From contig JABTUA010000003.1 in the NCBI GenBank assembly GCA_015075635.1, positions 2,170,001 through 2,234,000 on the forward strand: DNA of 64,000 bases, read 5' to 3'. The DNA comes from Polyangiaceae bacterium. Lineage in GTDB: Bacteria; Myxococcota_A; Polyangia; Polyangiales; Polyangiaceae. Below the pieces are notes generated by a model. That model saw only the letters and a list, made by a program, of their open reading frames with translations. It had not been told where the DNA came from and ran no database searches. Below are positions 26,429-36,093 of this stretch, piece by piece (position 1 is the stretch's first letter; every line of letters starts with the position of its first letter). Position numbers and translations under genes: made by a program.

Positions 26429-26792
26429 GCGTCAAATGTCCTACACAGTTTTCCCACATGGGCTCGAAAACCCAAGGATTTCTTGGCAGGGCAGGGGGGT
26501 CCCTCGGGTCGCGGATGAACGGTGCAGGCTGCGCGCCCGGCACCGAGCGGGCGCGCAGGGCACTCCGGATGTCGCTGCGCGTGTGCTCAGACTCGATTTT
26601 CGGCGCACTCCCGCGCCCCGCGTTCGCAGCCGTGCCCTGGCGTCGTCGTGGTCGTCATCGAGAAGCACTCCGGCGACGCCACGCGAAAGCTCCCACCTGA
26701 CGGGGGGAATGCGCCGGCCTCGCCTGCCTTCTCGTGGGTCTCGGTCTCAGCGGCGGATTGCGATCTGCTCGTGCCAAGGCACGAAAGTCTCC
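26429..26792. other. spacer with no recognised feature
   Basis: About 360 bases between the lexA upstream region and the end of the cyclic-nucleotide-binding protein gene. Short open frames exist on both strands, but none has a ribosome site, motif or believable composition. I see no repeats or terminator. Confidence 0.5.
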
Positions 26793-27260
26793 CTAGAACT
26801 TCCCGCTCACCGACAGGAAGGTGAGCTTGTCCGTGGTCTCCCTCAGCCGACTGACCAGCATGCGGACGACGCTCCACAGGACCTCGTAGGCCAGATCCTT
26901 GTGCAAAAAGAGCAGGTCGTCGAAGCCGTCCTTGGGGATGGCCAGGAGCCGGCAGCGCTCGTGGACGCGGGCGTCCGCCGAGCGGGGCGACTCGTCGAGC
27001 AGCGCCATCTCACCGAATACCTCGCCGGGTCCGAGCACGGCGAGCGCTTCCTCGCCCATGCCTGGCACCTCGCGGCTGATGCGCACCTTGCCCTCGAGGA
27101 TCAGGTACAGCTTGTCGCCGGCGTCCCCGTGCTGGAAGATCTTGGTGCCCGAGTTGTGGCGTTCTTCGGTCGCCACCTTCGCGATCAGCTCCAGCGCCTG
27201 GGGCTTCAGGCCGGAAAATAGCGCCACTTTGCGCAATTGCTCGACCCGCTCGACGCTCAC
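26793..27260 (-). CDS. cyclic nucleotide-binding domain protein
   Basis: A 155-residue protein made of one CAP-family effector domain. The sequence KIFQHGDAGDKLYLILEGKV is the beta-roll, and GEVFGEMALLDESPRSADA is the phosphate-binding cassette with the Glu and Arg that hold the cyclic nucleotide. No DNA-binding helix-turn-helix follows, so this is not a complete Crp-type regulator. Such stand-alone domains may act as partner subunits or sense cAMP or c-di-GMP. It is encoded downstream of the tonB-like gene with about 50 bases between them. Confidence 0.88.
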   Translation of the reverse strand: MSVERVEQLRKVALFSGLKPQALELIAKVATEERHNSGTKIFQHGDAGDKLYLILEGKVRISREVPGMGEEALAVLGPGEVFGEMALLDESPRSADARVHERCRLLAIPKDGFDDLLFLHKDLAYEVLWSVVRMLVSRLRETTDKLTFLSVSGKF

Positions 27261-27314
27261 GAGCCTCGCACTCTAAATCAACGCCCCGAGACCGGCCACT
27301 TCGGCGAGGGGGCC

Positions 27315-28211
27315 TCAGCGCGTGAACCGGACCGGGAACGGGCTGGTGGTCTTCACCACCGGCTGCCCTTCCTTGTCGACCCCGACGTTGTATTGCATGC
27401 GCATCGCGCAGCTCTTCGCGAGGCGACCGAAGCCGTGCCCGGGGTCGGACAGTACGTTGACGCTCTTGGCCCGGCCGTCGGTGCCCACCGTGACGCTGAT
27501 CATCACGGTGGCGTAGTCGATTTGATCGAAGTCGGCCTCGGGAGGGAACCCGCAGTTCCAGCTGCGGCTCGTCGGGGTGGCGGCGCGTGACGCATCTTTT
27601 GCCCCGGCGCCCGTGCCCGCCGGGGCCGCGCCGGGCTTCTGACCCTTGCCGCCTTCGGTGCCGCTGGGGCGAGCCTTGGGATCCTTCACCGCAGTCTTCG
27701 AGGTACCCGCCGCTGCGGTCGTGCCCCCGGCGAAGCGGTCGCTGGTGCCGCTGATGAACCCCTCGCCGGTCAGATCGACGGGCTCGTCGGGATCGGGCTC
27801 CTGCGTCAGCACCTTGCCGGCCTCCGCGGCCGCCGGCGGCGGCTCGCCCGCCTTCGCCTCGGGCGCCGCCTCCTGCTTGACCTCCGGCGCCTTCTCGACG
27901 GGCTCCTCCTTCTCGGGCTCGGCGGTGGGCGCCGGCGGGGTCGGCGGCTCGGGCGGCTCCGGCAGCTCGATGTCGTAGGAAGCCTGACTGCGCTCGAGCA
28001 CGAGCATGCGTACGTTCTCCGCGAAGGCCCCGACCTCGAACAGCGCCGTCGCCATCTGGACCACGACCAGGGCGTGCACGAGCGCCGCTCCGACCAAGCC
28101 CACCGCGATGCCCAGCGGGAGCTCGCGGTCACCCAGCTCGAGCACGCGCGAGAGCGGGTCTCGGGTCTCGCGCGCGAACACCGGGGAGCCAGGCTGGGCG
28201 ATGGCGCTCAT
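27315..28211 (-). CDS. TonB-like energy-transduction protein
   Basis: A 298-residue protein with a cytoplasmic N-terminus, one transmembrane helix (IAVGLVGAALVHALVVVQMA), a long Pro/Glu/Lys-rich periplasmic spacer (ELPEPPEPPTPPAPTAEPEK) and a C-terminal TonB/TolA-like fold. It directly follows exbD and exbB (4 and 3 bases apart), so the three form an energy-coupling complex that uses the proton gradient to drive outer-membrane transport or other envelope work. The C-terminal box is divergent, and an AglR/GltG-type motility or TolA-like role cannot be excluded. Confidence 0.82.
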   Translation of the reverse strand: MSAIAQPGSPVFARETRDPLSRVLELGDRELPLGIAVGLVGAALVHALVVVQMATALFEVGAFAENVRMLVLERSQASYDIELPEPPEPPTPPAPTAEPEKEEPVEKAPEVKQEAAPEAKAGEPPPAAAEAGKVLTQEPDPDEPVDLTGEGFISGTSDRFAGGTTAAAGTSKTAVKDPKARPSGTEGGKGQKPGAAPAGTGAGAKDASRAATPTSRSWNCGFPPEADFDQIDYATVMISVTVGTDGRAKSVNVLSDPGHGFGRLAKSCAMRMQYNVGVDKEGQPVVKTTSPFPVRFTR

Positions 28212-28215
28212 GGGG

Positions 28216-28662
28216 TCATTTCGGCTTCGTGGTGTCGACCGGTACCCCCTCGCCTGACGGTGACACTGCGAAAGCGATCTTGGCCACGCCTGCTCGCTTC
28301 AGCAAGTCCAGTACGTGGATGACGCGTCCGTGCTCGACCTTCTTGTCGGCGCGGATCACGGTGCGAAGGTCCTTGTTCTTGGCCTTCGCCTCCTTGGCGA
28401 GGCGCGAGATGTCCTCGTCGCTGCCCACCGCTTTGGAGTCCACCACGGTCTTGCCGTCGGCGGAGAGCTCCACGCTGAACACCATCTGGATGTCCTCGCC
28501 GCTGGCCGCTTTGGGCAAGTCCATCGGCATGCCCTGAGACACGATGATCTTCGCGGTCACCATGAAGATGATCAGCAATACCAGCGTGACGTCCACCAGA
28601 GGCGTCACGTTGATCCCGCTAATCAAGCCGTCGTCGTCGTCACCACCACCAGCAGCGCCCAT
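28216..28662 (-). CDS. exbD: ExbD/TolR-type proton-channel subunit
   Basis: A 148-residue protein with one N-terminal membrane helix that carries the proton-relay aspartate (GINVTPLVDVTLVLLIIFMV) and a periplasmic domain that includes DLPKAASGED. It pairs with the ExbB-like protein encoded 3 bases upstream and the TonB-like protein 4 bases downstream. Confidence 0.92.
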   Translation of the reverse strand: MGAAGGGDDDDGLISGINVTPLVDVTLVLLIIFMVTAKIIVSQGMPMDLPKAASGEDIQMVFSVELSADGKTVVDSKAVGSDEDISRLAKEAKAKNKDLRTVIRADKKVEHGRVIHVLDLLKRAGVAKIAFAVSPSGEGVPVDTTKPK

Positions 28663-28665
28663 CGC

Positions 28666-29406
28666 TCACTCCTCGTCGCTGTCGCGGCTCTGGCTCTTGT
28701 CCTTGCCCCTGGCAGGGGGATCGGAGCGCCGTGTGGCGATCGCCGGGGCGAACCCGGCCTCGACCGCCGAGAGGTGCGAGAGCAAGACCCGGGTCAGCGC
28801 GTCGGTGTTGGCCAGGATGGCCTTGGAGTGGCGCTGGAAGACGTTGAACATCACCACGGCGGGGATCGCGACGGCGAGGCCGACGGCCGTGGCGACCAGC
28901 GCCTCGGCGATGGCGTACATGACCTCCTGCGGCGCCATCGCGCCGGTGGTCTGGGCCGTCACGTTCTGGCGGCTCAGCGCTTCGAAGGCCTGCACCACGC
29001 CGATGACCGTGCCGAACAGCCCGATGAAGGGCGCGTTGTTGCCGAGCGTGCCCAAGAACGCGAGGCGCCGCTCGAGCTTGATGCGCTGAAGCGCCTGCGC
29101 TCCTTGCATCGCCTGCTCTGCCGCGGTCGCGCCGCGGTCTGCCTCGAGCAGGCCGGCGGACACCACCGCCGCTTCGGCGCTGGGCGACGACTCCATGCGC
29201 TTCTTGGCGCCGTCCAGATCGTTCGCGCGCAGGCGCTCCCGGAGGTCGTGGGCCAGCTTCGCGAGATCGTCGCGGAGCGACCAATAGAACCAGGCGCGCT
29301 CCAGCATGACGGCGACCGAGAGCACGCTCAGCACGACGAGGAGCCACATGACCCACCCCGCACCGAAGTTGGTCATCAGCCGTTGTAGCCACGAGACGAG
29401 ATTCAT
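28666..29406 (-). CDS. exbB: MotA/TolQ/ExbB-type proton-channel protein
   Basis: A 246-residue protein with three transmembrane helices: WVMWLLVVLSVLSVAVMLER at the N-terminus, LGTLGNNAPFIGLFGTVIGV and ATAVGLAVAIPAVVMFNVFQ. The last two contain the family Gly and Thr residues. It forms the stator channel with ExbD. It is the first gene of the exbB-exbD-tonB operon. Confidence 0.93.
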   Translation of the reverse strand: MNLVSWLQRLMTNFGAGWVMWLLVVLSVLSVAVMLERAWFYWSLRDDLAKLAHDLRERLRANDLDGAKKRMESSPSAEAAVVSAGLLEADRGATAAEQAMQGAQALQRIKLERRLAFLGTLGNNAPFIGLFGTVIGVVQAFEALSRQNVTAQTTGAMAPQEVMYAIAEALVATAVGLAVAIPAVVMFNVFQRHSKAILANTDALTRVLLSHLSAVEAGFAPAIATRRSDPPARGKDKSQSRDSDEE

Positions 29407-29483
29407 AGCGATTGTCCTTGGACGCGCGTTCGACGCGAGAAGAAGGCGATATCTTTAGTGCCGATCCGCGGTCGGGCCATAGC

Positions 29484-29600
29484 CAAAGGTGAGACTGGCC
29501 GCGAATTTGGCAGTCTTGCCATGATCGGATCACGGTCATCAAGAGCGGCGAAAACCCACGGAAACCGCCGGCGGGGCCGGCGGATGCCTCTTCACGCCAG
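29484..29600 (-). repeat. possible degenerate copy of the dispersed element
   Basis: GTCTTGCCATGATCGGATCA here parallels GTCTTGGCAAGATCAGATCA in copy A, and a GCCGGCGGGGCCGGCGG block follows in the expected order. It is more diverged than the other copies and is not next to a stop codon: the nearest, the TGA of the YfhO-like gene, is about 137 bases away. The rest of the 330-base spacer (29407-29736) holds nothing recognisable. Confidence 0.4.
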
Positions 29601-29736
29601 GGGATGAGTCGCGACTTTCTGGCAGGTCACCCCTTTGGAGGGAACCTCCGGGCCAGGTTCTCGCGGCGGGTTCTTCGCGGCGTGAAGGTGCTCGAGGCAA
29701 AACTAGCAGCTTTGATGCCAGTTCCGCCAGCTCGGC

Positions 29737-31953
29737 TCACCAGAGCTGGACCTCGGCGAGCCCGCCGCCCACGCCTTGCCAAGTCTCGACGCTGACGCGC
29801 ACCCGGTCCACGACGACTCCCGACAGCGAGACGCCCGCGTTCTGCTGCGTGAAGGTCAGCTCGCGGCTCTCCACGAGCTGACCCTCACGGAAGCTCTCGA
29901 CCCGCACCTGCCGCGAGCCGAAGTCGCCGTGCGGGGGGTTCGTGGCGTTGACGAGCACGACGTGGCGCACACTCAGTGGTTTCTCCGGACGAACGTCGAG
30001 CCAGCCCTTGGTTCCCGGCGGCGCGAGCCACTCCGTTTCGAGGCGACCGTCCACGGCGTTCTCGGGGCGATACCAGTCGTTCTGCCCGCGCTCCGCGTAG
30101 TCGGAGGCGCCGGCGGCGAGGGCCAGCTTGGGACGCTCCGGCGGGAGGCGAGGGCCCGGGCGCGCCGCCCGAGCGTAGCAGGCGACGGCGCAGGCGGCGC
30201 CCGCCGCGAGCGCCAGCGCGCGCCGGCGGCCGTCGCGCACGCGGAGCAGCACGGCGACACCCGCGAGCCCGCATAGCGAGCCGAGGGTGCCCCAGGGCAG
30301 CGACGCGGGGGCGTAACGCACCACCACGCGGTGCGTGCCCGGCGGCAGCTCCACGGCCAGGCGCCCCGCGTCCACGGCGACGTCCCCCAGCGACGCGCGC
30401 CAGCCGGGAGCGTAGGTCTGGTTGAACACGACCCGCCCGCCGATCGGGAGCACCACCTCCGCGAAGGCCGCGCGCGTGCTGCGACCTTCGGTGACCACGC
30501 TGCCCAGCGGGGCGACACGGGCTTGATCCACGTCGCCGGCCCAGAGCCCTGGGGCGGGCTCGTAGCCCATGCCCGTGTAGCACCAGCCGCTGCCGATCTC
30601 GTCGGTCGGCGCCTGCGCCCGCGGGGGGTAGGGGCTCGGCGTCTTCGGCGGCGCGACGTCGCGCAGGTGGTAGTGGCCGCCGGTGCCGGCGAGCAGCGGC
30701 GCGAACTCCCAGTGGCCGTCGAGCACCGCGCGGTGCTGCAAGACCACCGGCGCGCCCAGCGCGGCGGCCAGCAGCCAGGGCGCGAGGGCGGCGTGTTCGC
30801 GCAGGCGCTGGAGCCAGCCCCTCTCCGCGGCACGCGCCTCGAGCCAGTCGAGCCCGGCGCCGGCGAGCAGCGCCAGGAAGAACGTCACCGCGAACAGGAA
30901 GCGCGACGGCACCTGGAGCGAGCCGAACACGGGCAAGCGCCGGAGCAGCGGCCACGGCGCGAAGCTCGCGAAGTCGCCGAGCGCGAGGCTGGTGAAGAGC
31001 AGCAGCGGGACGAGCAGTCGAAGCCGAGTGCGCTCCGCGGTGAGCGCGCCCACGAGCGCCAGGAGAACGACCCCGGCGCCGACGTAGGCCCCGTATTCGA
31101 CGCGCGCGTAGGGGTGCCCGGGCTCCTGGACCAGATCCGCCGCCCGGTCGAAGTGGGTGAGGAACCCCCAGAGCTCGCGCAGCGAGATCGCGTCGAGCTG
31201 AGGTCGGTGGCGTGGATACCAGAGCAGGTGCTCGATGATCGGCACCAGCCGGAACGCCGAGAGCAGGAGCGCGAGCAGCGCCGAGACGCCGAGCGCGGTG
31301 GCGAGCTTTCGTGGCTCGACTCGCCGGGCGAGAGCGAGCAGCGCGTCGAGGCCGAGCAAGAGACCGAAGTACGGGAAGGCGTAGACTCCGCCGGCGAACA
31401 ACGCCAAGGCGAACACCAGCGCGCAGAGCGCCGTCCAGCGCGGGTCGCGGAGCGCTCGCCGGAAGCCGAGCAGGAGCCAGGGCGTCAGGTAGAACGCGAC
31501 GAAGCCGCCGTGCCCGGAGCCGACGTGCCAGGCGAAGAAGCCCGAGCCCGTGAAGACCAGGGCCGCGAGGGCCGCCGCGGCGGGACCGAGCCCCTCCTCG
31601 CTTCGGGCGAAGCGATACATGCCGGCCAGCCCCGCCGCGGCGTGGAGCAGGATGAAGAGCTTCAGCGCGAGGGTCGAGCCGAAGACGAAGGTCAGAAAGT
31701 AGATGGGGTGGAAGAGCTGCGACTGCGGATCGCCCCACTCCGGGATGCCGCCGCACTGATAGGGGTTCCAGAGCGGCAGCTCCCCGTAGCGAGACAGCGC
31801 GACCTGACCGAGCTCCCAGGAGTGATGGAAGAACTGGTAGTCGCCGAAGCCGGTGGCGAACGGCCGCTCGAACAGCTCGCTGAACAGCCCGAGCAAGAGG
31901 CCGAGCGCCGCCGCGCCCTGGGCGAGCAGGCGGAGGCGACTCGGCGCGGCCAT
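29737..31953 (-). CDS. YfhO-like multi-pass membrane protein with F5/8C-like C-terminal domain
   Basis: A 738-residue protein. About 11-12 transmembrane helices fill residues 10-580 and resemble the YfhO/GT-C glycosyltransferase fold. An early loop has WNPYQCGGIPEWGDPQSQ, a pattern typical of this group. After the last helix (about residue 590-605) comes an extracytoplasmic beta domain (SDYAERGQNDWYRPENAVDG and following) that looks like a discoidin/F5/8 type C carbohydrate-binding domain. It could transfer sugars from a lipid carrier to a surface polymer. No acceptor or substrate can be inferred. Confidence 0.8.
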   Translation of the reverse strand: MAAPSRLRLLAQGAAALGLLLGLFSELFERPFATGFGDYQFFHHSWELGQVALSRYGELPLWNPYQCGGIPEWGDPQSQLFHPIYFLTFVFGSTLALKLFILLHAAAGLAGMYRFARSEEGLGPAAAALAALVFTGSGFFAWHVGSGHGGFVAFYLTPWLLLGFRRALRDPRWTALCALVFALALFAGGVYAFPYFGLLLGLDALLALARRVEPRKLATALGVSALLALLLSAFRLVPIIEHLLWYPRHRPQLDAISLRELWGFLTHFDRAADLVQEPGHPYARVEYGAYVGAGVVLLALVGALTAERTRLRLLVPLLLFTSLALGDFASFAPWPLLRRLPVFGSLQVPSRFLFAVTFFLALLAGAGLDWLEARAAERGWLQRLREHAALAPWLLAAALGAPVVLQHRAVLDGHWEFAPLLAGTGGHYHLRDVAPPKTPSPYPPRAQAPTDEIGSGWCYTGMGYEPAPGLWAGDVDQARVAPLGSVVTEGRSTRAAFAEVVLPIGGRVVFNQTYAPGWRASLGDVAVDAGRLAVELPPGTHRVVVRYAPASLPWGTLGSLCGLAGVAVLLRVRDGRRRALALAAGAACAVACYARAARPGPRLPPERPKLALAAGASDYAERGQNDWYRPENAVDGRLETEWLAPPGTKGWLDVRPEKPLSVRHVVLVNATNPPHGDFGSRQVRVESFREGQLVESRELTFTQQNAGVSLSGVVVDRVRVSVETWQGVGGGLAEVQLW

Positions 31954-32010
31954 CGAGCGGCGAAGCTACACCGGGTTCGGACTCGGCGGGAGTATGCCGC
32001 GAAACCCGAA

Positions 32011-33489
32011 TCAGAGCTCGTGCGGCATCAGATCGTGCGGCGAGCGGAAGAACTGAGCCGGCGAGTACGCGAGCAAGCTCGAGACCCGGCGCATGTAGAT
32101 GTCCGCGTAGGTGGCGACCTGGAGGCCGAAGCCGCTCATCTCGTTCTCCTCCTTGAGCAGCGAGCCCCAGTAAGGGTGGAAGGTGCGATCGACGCGCTCG
32201 TGCAGGAGCGCGTGCTCCGAGTCGATGCGGCGGAGCTCCGCTCGCAGCCGGTCGATGGCGCGCTTGACCCGCGCCCGGTCGGCGACCCGATCCGCGCCGT
32301 CGCCGTTCGTCGCCTTTCCCAGCTCCTTGAACTGAGTCTGGTAGAAGCGCAGCTCGTCCTCGATCTTCTCGCGCTGCTCGTACAGCTCGCGGATGCGCGA
32401 GAGCTCGGTGGCGCAGCTCTCCAGCGCGGCGATCTCTGCGTCCAGCTCCTGGATGATCATCGCGGTGCGCCACGACGTCTCCTTCTTGGAGCGCAGGATG
32501 TCGCCGTAGATGTGATCGCCGACGTAGAGCACGCTCGAGCCGCGCACGCCCACGAGCCGCTCGAAGTCCTCCAGGTTGCCGTTCTCGTAGATGCGGCCGC
32601 GCTCCAGGCCACCCTTGACCGGGCGGGTCGTCTCGCCGTCGCGCTCGACGAACGGCCTGCCCTCCTGGAACCAAGACGGCTTCTGCGCCGCGCAGATCAC
32701 CACGTCGAAGTAGTGGTGCCAGCTCGGGTACTCGGCCATGCCGCTGCCGAGCAAGTAGGTCATCACCGCTTCGGTGTAGGCGTGCGGCGAGTTGGTCAGC
32801 AAGAACAGCTTCTTCCCCGCGGAGCGGAACTTGTGCAGCGTGCGGGCCAGCTCGGGATCGCGCCAGATGTAGCGCGGGAAGTCCGCGGTCACGTGGGCGT
32901 AGACCGAGCCGTCGCGGTGCGCGTCGTCGATGGACAGGCGCACGTCGCTGAACAGCGTGGCGTAGTCCACGTGCTCGCCGCGCCGCTCGAGCACGTCCAC
33001 GATGGCCGAATACGCCGTGACCTCCGAGAGCGCGAACAGCGTGTCGATCCAGTGGTAGCGCGGCGTCTGGGGGCGGATGCGCTTGTGGTGGTAGAGCTCG
33101 TCGAGCTCGTCCCGCGCGAGCAGGCGGAGGCCGTGGTAGCCCTTCAGCACGCCCTTGTGGCGGTCCATCTTCAGCACGTGGCCGAGCTTCTTGTCGACCA
33201 GCAAGCCCCGGATGGGGAAGCGGGCGTCGTAGCTCAGGTGCTTGAGGTAAGCCGGGTAGCCGCGGCGCACCAGGCGCTCTGCCGTGAGATCGATGCTGAT
33301 CGCATCCATCTGCTCCTGGTTGTAGATGGCCAGCGTGTAGTCCATGTCGAAGCCCACCCACTCGATGCCCGAGAGGCGCAGGTTGCGGTTGACGAACACG
33401 CGATCGGCGCGCGGGATGCCGACGCCTCGGCCGTTCTCGGTGACCACCCCGGGCAAGGGCAGCAGCAGCTGTTTCGGGTGGGGGGGCAA
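32011..33489 (-). CDS. HAD-IG family 5'-nucleotidase
   Basis: This 492-residue cytosolic purine 5'-nucleotidase-type enzyme (HAD superfamily, subfamily IG, related to NT5C2) hydrolyses nucleoside monophosphates. The catalytic motif I is FDMDYTLAIYN (nucleophile and acid/base Asp). Motif II is LLTNSPHAYT, and motif III/IV lies in VLYVGDHIYGDILRSKK. The rest is helical with a coiled-coil-like segment (EQREKIEDELRFYQTQFKEL). It is followed by the YfhO-like gene in the same direction (57 bases apart). Confidence 0.9.
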   Translation of the reverse strand: MPPHPKQLLLPLPGVVTENGRGVGIPRADRVFVNRNLRLSGIEWVGFDMDYTLAIYNQEQMDAISIDLTAERLVRRGYPAYLKHLSYDARFPIRGLLVDKKLGHVLKMDRHKGVLKGYHGLRLLARDELDELYHHKRIRPQTPRYHWIDTLFALSEVTAYSAIVDVLERRGEHVDYATLFSDVRLSIDDAHRDGSVYAHVTADFPRYIWRDPELARTLHKFRSAGKKLFLLTNSPHAYTEAVMTYLLGSGMAEYPSWHHYFDVVICAAQKPSWFQEGRPFVERDGETTRPVKGGLERGRIYENGNLEDFERLVGVRGSSVLYVGDHIYGDILRSKKETSWRTAMIIQELDAEIAALESCATELSRIRELYEQREKIEDELRFYQTQFKELGKATNGDGADRVADRARVKRAIDRLRAELRRIDSEHALLHERVDRTFHPYWGSLLKEENEMSGFGLQVATYADIYMRRVSSLLAYSPAQFFRSPHDLMPHEL

Positions 33490-33512
33490 CTCGGTCGAAC
33501 CCTAACAGTATC

Positions 33513-34583
33513 TCAAGTCCTGCTCACGCCGTGCCCAGCCTGGATCGCCGCCAGGGAGAGCCGGGGTCCGCGCTGCTCGTAGCCCCCGGCGAGGGGACGG
33601 CTCGCCATGAACAGCGGGGTGTCCAGATCCACGAAGGAGAAGCCGCCGAGGCCCGCGGCGAAGCAGGCGGAGGTGGTCATGCAGAGCTCGGTCTCGACCA
33701 TGCCGCCGACCATCAGGCCGAGGCCCGCGGCGCGCGCGGCCGCGACCATGTCGAGGGCCTCGGCGAGGCCGCTCTTCATCAGCTTGACGTTGACCACGTC
33801 CGCCGCGCGCTCGCGGGCCAAGACGGCCACGGCCCGCGCGTTCTTCGCGCTCTCGTCCGCGGCGACCGGGATCCGTCCCTGCTCGCGCACGCGACGCAGG
33901 CCGTCCAGGTCGCCGGCGGCCGTGGGCTGCTCGAACAGCACCACGCGCGAGCTGCGCGGGCCGAGCCCTGCGACCAGCGCGAGCGCGTCATCGGCCGAGA
34001 GCGCCGCGTTCGCGTCAAGGATCAGCCGCGCGCGCGGCGCGGCGTCCAGGATGGCGTCCAGCCGCGCGAGATCGACGTCGAGCGTGGCGGCGCCGATCTT
34101 GGCCTTGAGCGTGGCAAATCCGTCGCGGTCGGCGCGCTCCGCCGCCAGCCGCGCTTCGTCGACGCTGCCGGTGACCAGCGTGAGGTCGGTGACCAGCGTC
34201 GTCTCCGCGCCGCCGAAGAAGGTCCAGAGCGAGAGCCCGCCGCGGCGGCAGAGCGCGTCGAGCAGCGCCGTCTCCACCGCGCAGCGCGCCGCCGGCGCCC
34301 CCGGCGCGAGCTCGGCGAGCTGCGCCGCGACCCGGCGCCAGCGCCGCGCGTCCTGCCCGACCACCACCGCGCGCATGCTGTCCAGGGTCGCGAGCGTCTG
34401 CTCCTGGGTCTCGCCGCTCACCGCGGGGAACGGCGCGGCTTCGCCCAGCCCCCGGGTGCCGTCCTCGAGCTCCAGGCTGACCAGCACGTTCTTCGCCGTC
34501 TCCTGCACGCCGCCGGCGATGCCGAAGGGCGTCGTGAGCCCGACGTCGAGGGCCTCGGCTCGAAGCTGGGTGATGGCGAGCAT
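33513..34583 (-). CDS. enolase-superfamily enzyme, dipeptide epimerase-like
   Basis: A 356-residue protein of the mandelate racemase / muconate lactonising group. Active-site parts are visible: the KAKIG lysine pair near residue 158, metal ligands in LILDANAAL, FEQPTA and ADESAK, and the second lysine in NVKLMKSG. This pattern fits L-Ala-D/L-Glu (dipeptide) epimerases and o-succinylbenzoate synthases. No menaquinone genes are near, so an epimerase for recycled peptides is likelier. It is encoded 23 bases before the nucleotidase on the same strand. Confidence 0.85.
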   Translation of the reverse strand: MLAITQLRAEALDVGLTTPFGIAGGVQETAKNVLVSLELEDGTRGLGEAAPFPAVSGETQEQTLATLDSMRAVVVGQDARRWRRVAAQLAELAPGAPAARCAVETALLDALCRRGGLSLWTFFGGAETTLVTDLTLVTGSVDEARLAAERADRDGFATLKAKIGAATLDVDLARLDAILDAAPRARLILDANAALSADDALALVAGLGPRSSRVVLFEQPTAAGDLDGLRRVREQGRIPVAADESAKNARAVAVLARERAADVVNVKLMKSGLAEALDMVAAARAAGLGLMVGGMVETELCMTTSACFAAGLGGFSFVDLDTPLFMASRPLAGGYEQRGPRLSLAAIQAGHGVSRT

Positions 34584-34620
34584 GTCTGGCTAGCGTACCG
34601 CATCACGCGGCCGAGCCGTG

Positions 34621-36093
34621 TCAGTTCAGCGGTTGCCCGAGGGTGTCGAGCTTCGCCAGTTCCAGCCTGACGATGCGCTTGGAGACCCACGGGTCCGTGT
34701 TGCTGGCCTCTTTCTCGGTCACGTAGAGGTGGGTCTCCGTGAGCGTCCAACCGTCCGAGTGCAGCGCGAACCCCGGCCGCGGATCGACGCGCCAGAGCTT
34801 CTGAGTGGACGGTCGCATCACGAAGAGCGAGACGTTGGTCACCACGCCCGGGGCCGAGAGCTCGCCGAGCTGGACGGCGGCGTGATCACCCCATGCCCGG
34901 ATGAAGCTGCCCGTGCGGCTGAAGAAGAGGCCGGGGAAGGGCGGGCCCTCCACGGGCTTCACCCCGGAGGCCGAGTAGACTCTCGGTGCCGTCCAGAACC
35001 AGCTCTTGGGCGCGCCGGAGCTGCCCTCACATCCGCCGTTGCCCGCCATGGCGTGGCCCACGATGGTGGTCGAGGTGAGCGCGACCGTACACGTCTCGAA
35101 GGGGACGGGGTCCAGGAGCGTGCGCACGCCCTTGCCGTCGGGCGCCCAGCCGCGCAGGCGCTCGGAGGTGCTGGTCGGGTAGTCCGTCCAGGCCGCGAGG
35201 TTGCCTTCGCCGCTCCCGCGGCGGGCGTTCGAGGGCGCCTCGAGGGTCGTCCACTCGTTTTTCTTTGGGTCGAGGAGCGCCCAGACTCCGCCCTTGCCGG
35301 TGTCGAACACCGCGCCCGGCGGTTCGTCAACGTCCCACTCCACGAGGCCCGCGGGGAGCTCACTCCTGAAGCGAGCGGGAAGGGACCACGTCCACTCACC
35401 TGGGCCGAGCGGAGCCGTCGCAGTCAAGATGCGACTCGGGGTTCCCCCGAAGAAGACGTTGGACCGCGCGCTCTCTCTCCCGTTGCCGAAGCCACACGAC
35501 GTCTTCTTCACGTCGCTGATACGGCGCTGGACAGCGGCGACAGAAGCGCCGCTCGTCAAGTCGAGCAGGCGGCGAACGGAGTAGGCGTGGGTGCCTTTCA
35601 CGCCTTGATCGATCGCCAAGAGCGCCCGCGTCTCCCCCTGCACCCTATGCGTGCTCCCCACGCCGTACCACGCGCCCTCGCCGAGCCCCTGGACCAGGTC
35701 GGCCACGGAGCACCCGTCGCCGCAGCCCTGCCAGTCGAGAGTCGGGAAGGCGAGCTTGTCCCCGGCCGCCTCGAAGACCTTGCAGTAGGGATGGGTAAAC
35801 TCCGTGCCCGGCACCGGGCTCCAGATGTTCGGATCCGCGAGCCAGGCGTGCTCCGGCGCCAGGGCGGGATCGCCGCCAGCGCCGGCAGCACCGCCGCCGG
35901 AGGTCCCGCCGGAGCCCCCGCCCCCGCCCAGCCCGCCCGAGCCACCCCAGACGAGGACGTCCGCGGCGTCCGCACCGCCGGTCGCGGCGTCCGGCCGGGT
36001 CGCCTCCGAGGGGCCATCGCCGCACGCGCCGAACGCCAGCGCGAGCGTGAGCGCTCCCGCACCGCCACTCGCGACGACGGTTCGTAGGCTCAT
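34621..36093 (-). CDS. lipoprotein of unknown function, likely beta-propeller
   Basis: A 490-residue protein. The signal peptide ends in a lipobox (LALAFGACG), followed by an acidic stretch and a Gly/Ser-rich linker (GGSGGLGGGGGSGGTSGGG). The remainder is rich in Trp, Gly and Pro with repeated beta-strand segments (WALLDPKKNEWTTL; GWAPDGKGVRTLLDP), suggesting a propeller-like fold. No enzyme motif is seen. Its ATG at 36093 overlaps the stop of the large protease gene by one base (TGATG), so the two are translationally coupled. Confidence 0.72.
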   Translation of the reverse strand: MSLRTVVASGGAGALTLALAFGACGDGPSEATRPDAATGGADAADVLVWGGSGGLGGGGGSGGTSGGGAAGAGGDPALAPEHAWLADPNIWSPVPGTEFTHPYCKVFEAAGDKLAFPTLDWQGCGDGCSVADLVQGLGEGAWYGVGSTHRVQGETRALLAIDQGVKGTHAYSVRRLLDLTSGASVAAVQRRISDVKKTSCGFGNGRESARSNVFFGGTPSRILTATAPLGPGEWTWSLPARFRSELPAGLVEWDVDEPPGAVFDTGKGGVWALLDPKKNEWTTLEAPSNARRGSGEGNLAAWTDYPTSTSERLRGWAPDGKGVRTLLDPVPFETCTVALTSTTIVGHAMAGNGGCEGSSGAPKSWFWTAPRVYSASGVKPVEGPPFPGLFFSRTGSFIRAWGDHAAVQLGELSAPGVVTNVSLFVMRPSTQKLWRVDPRPGFALHSDGWTLTETHLYVTEKEASNTDPWVSKRIVRLELAKLDTLGQPLN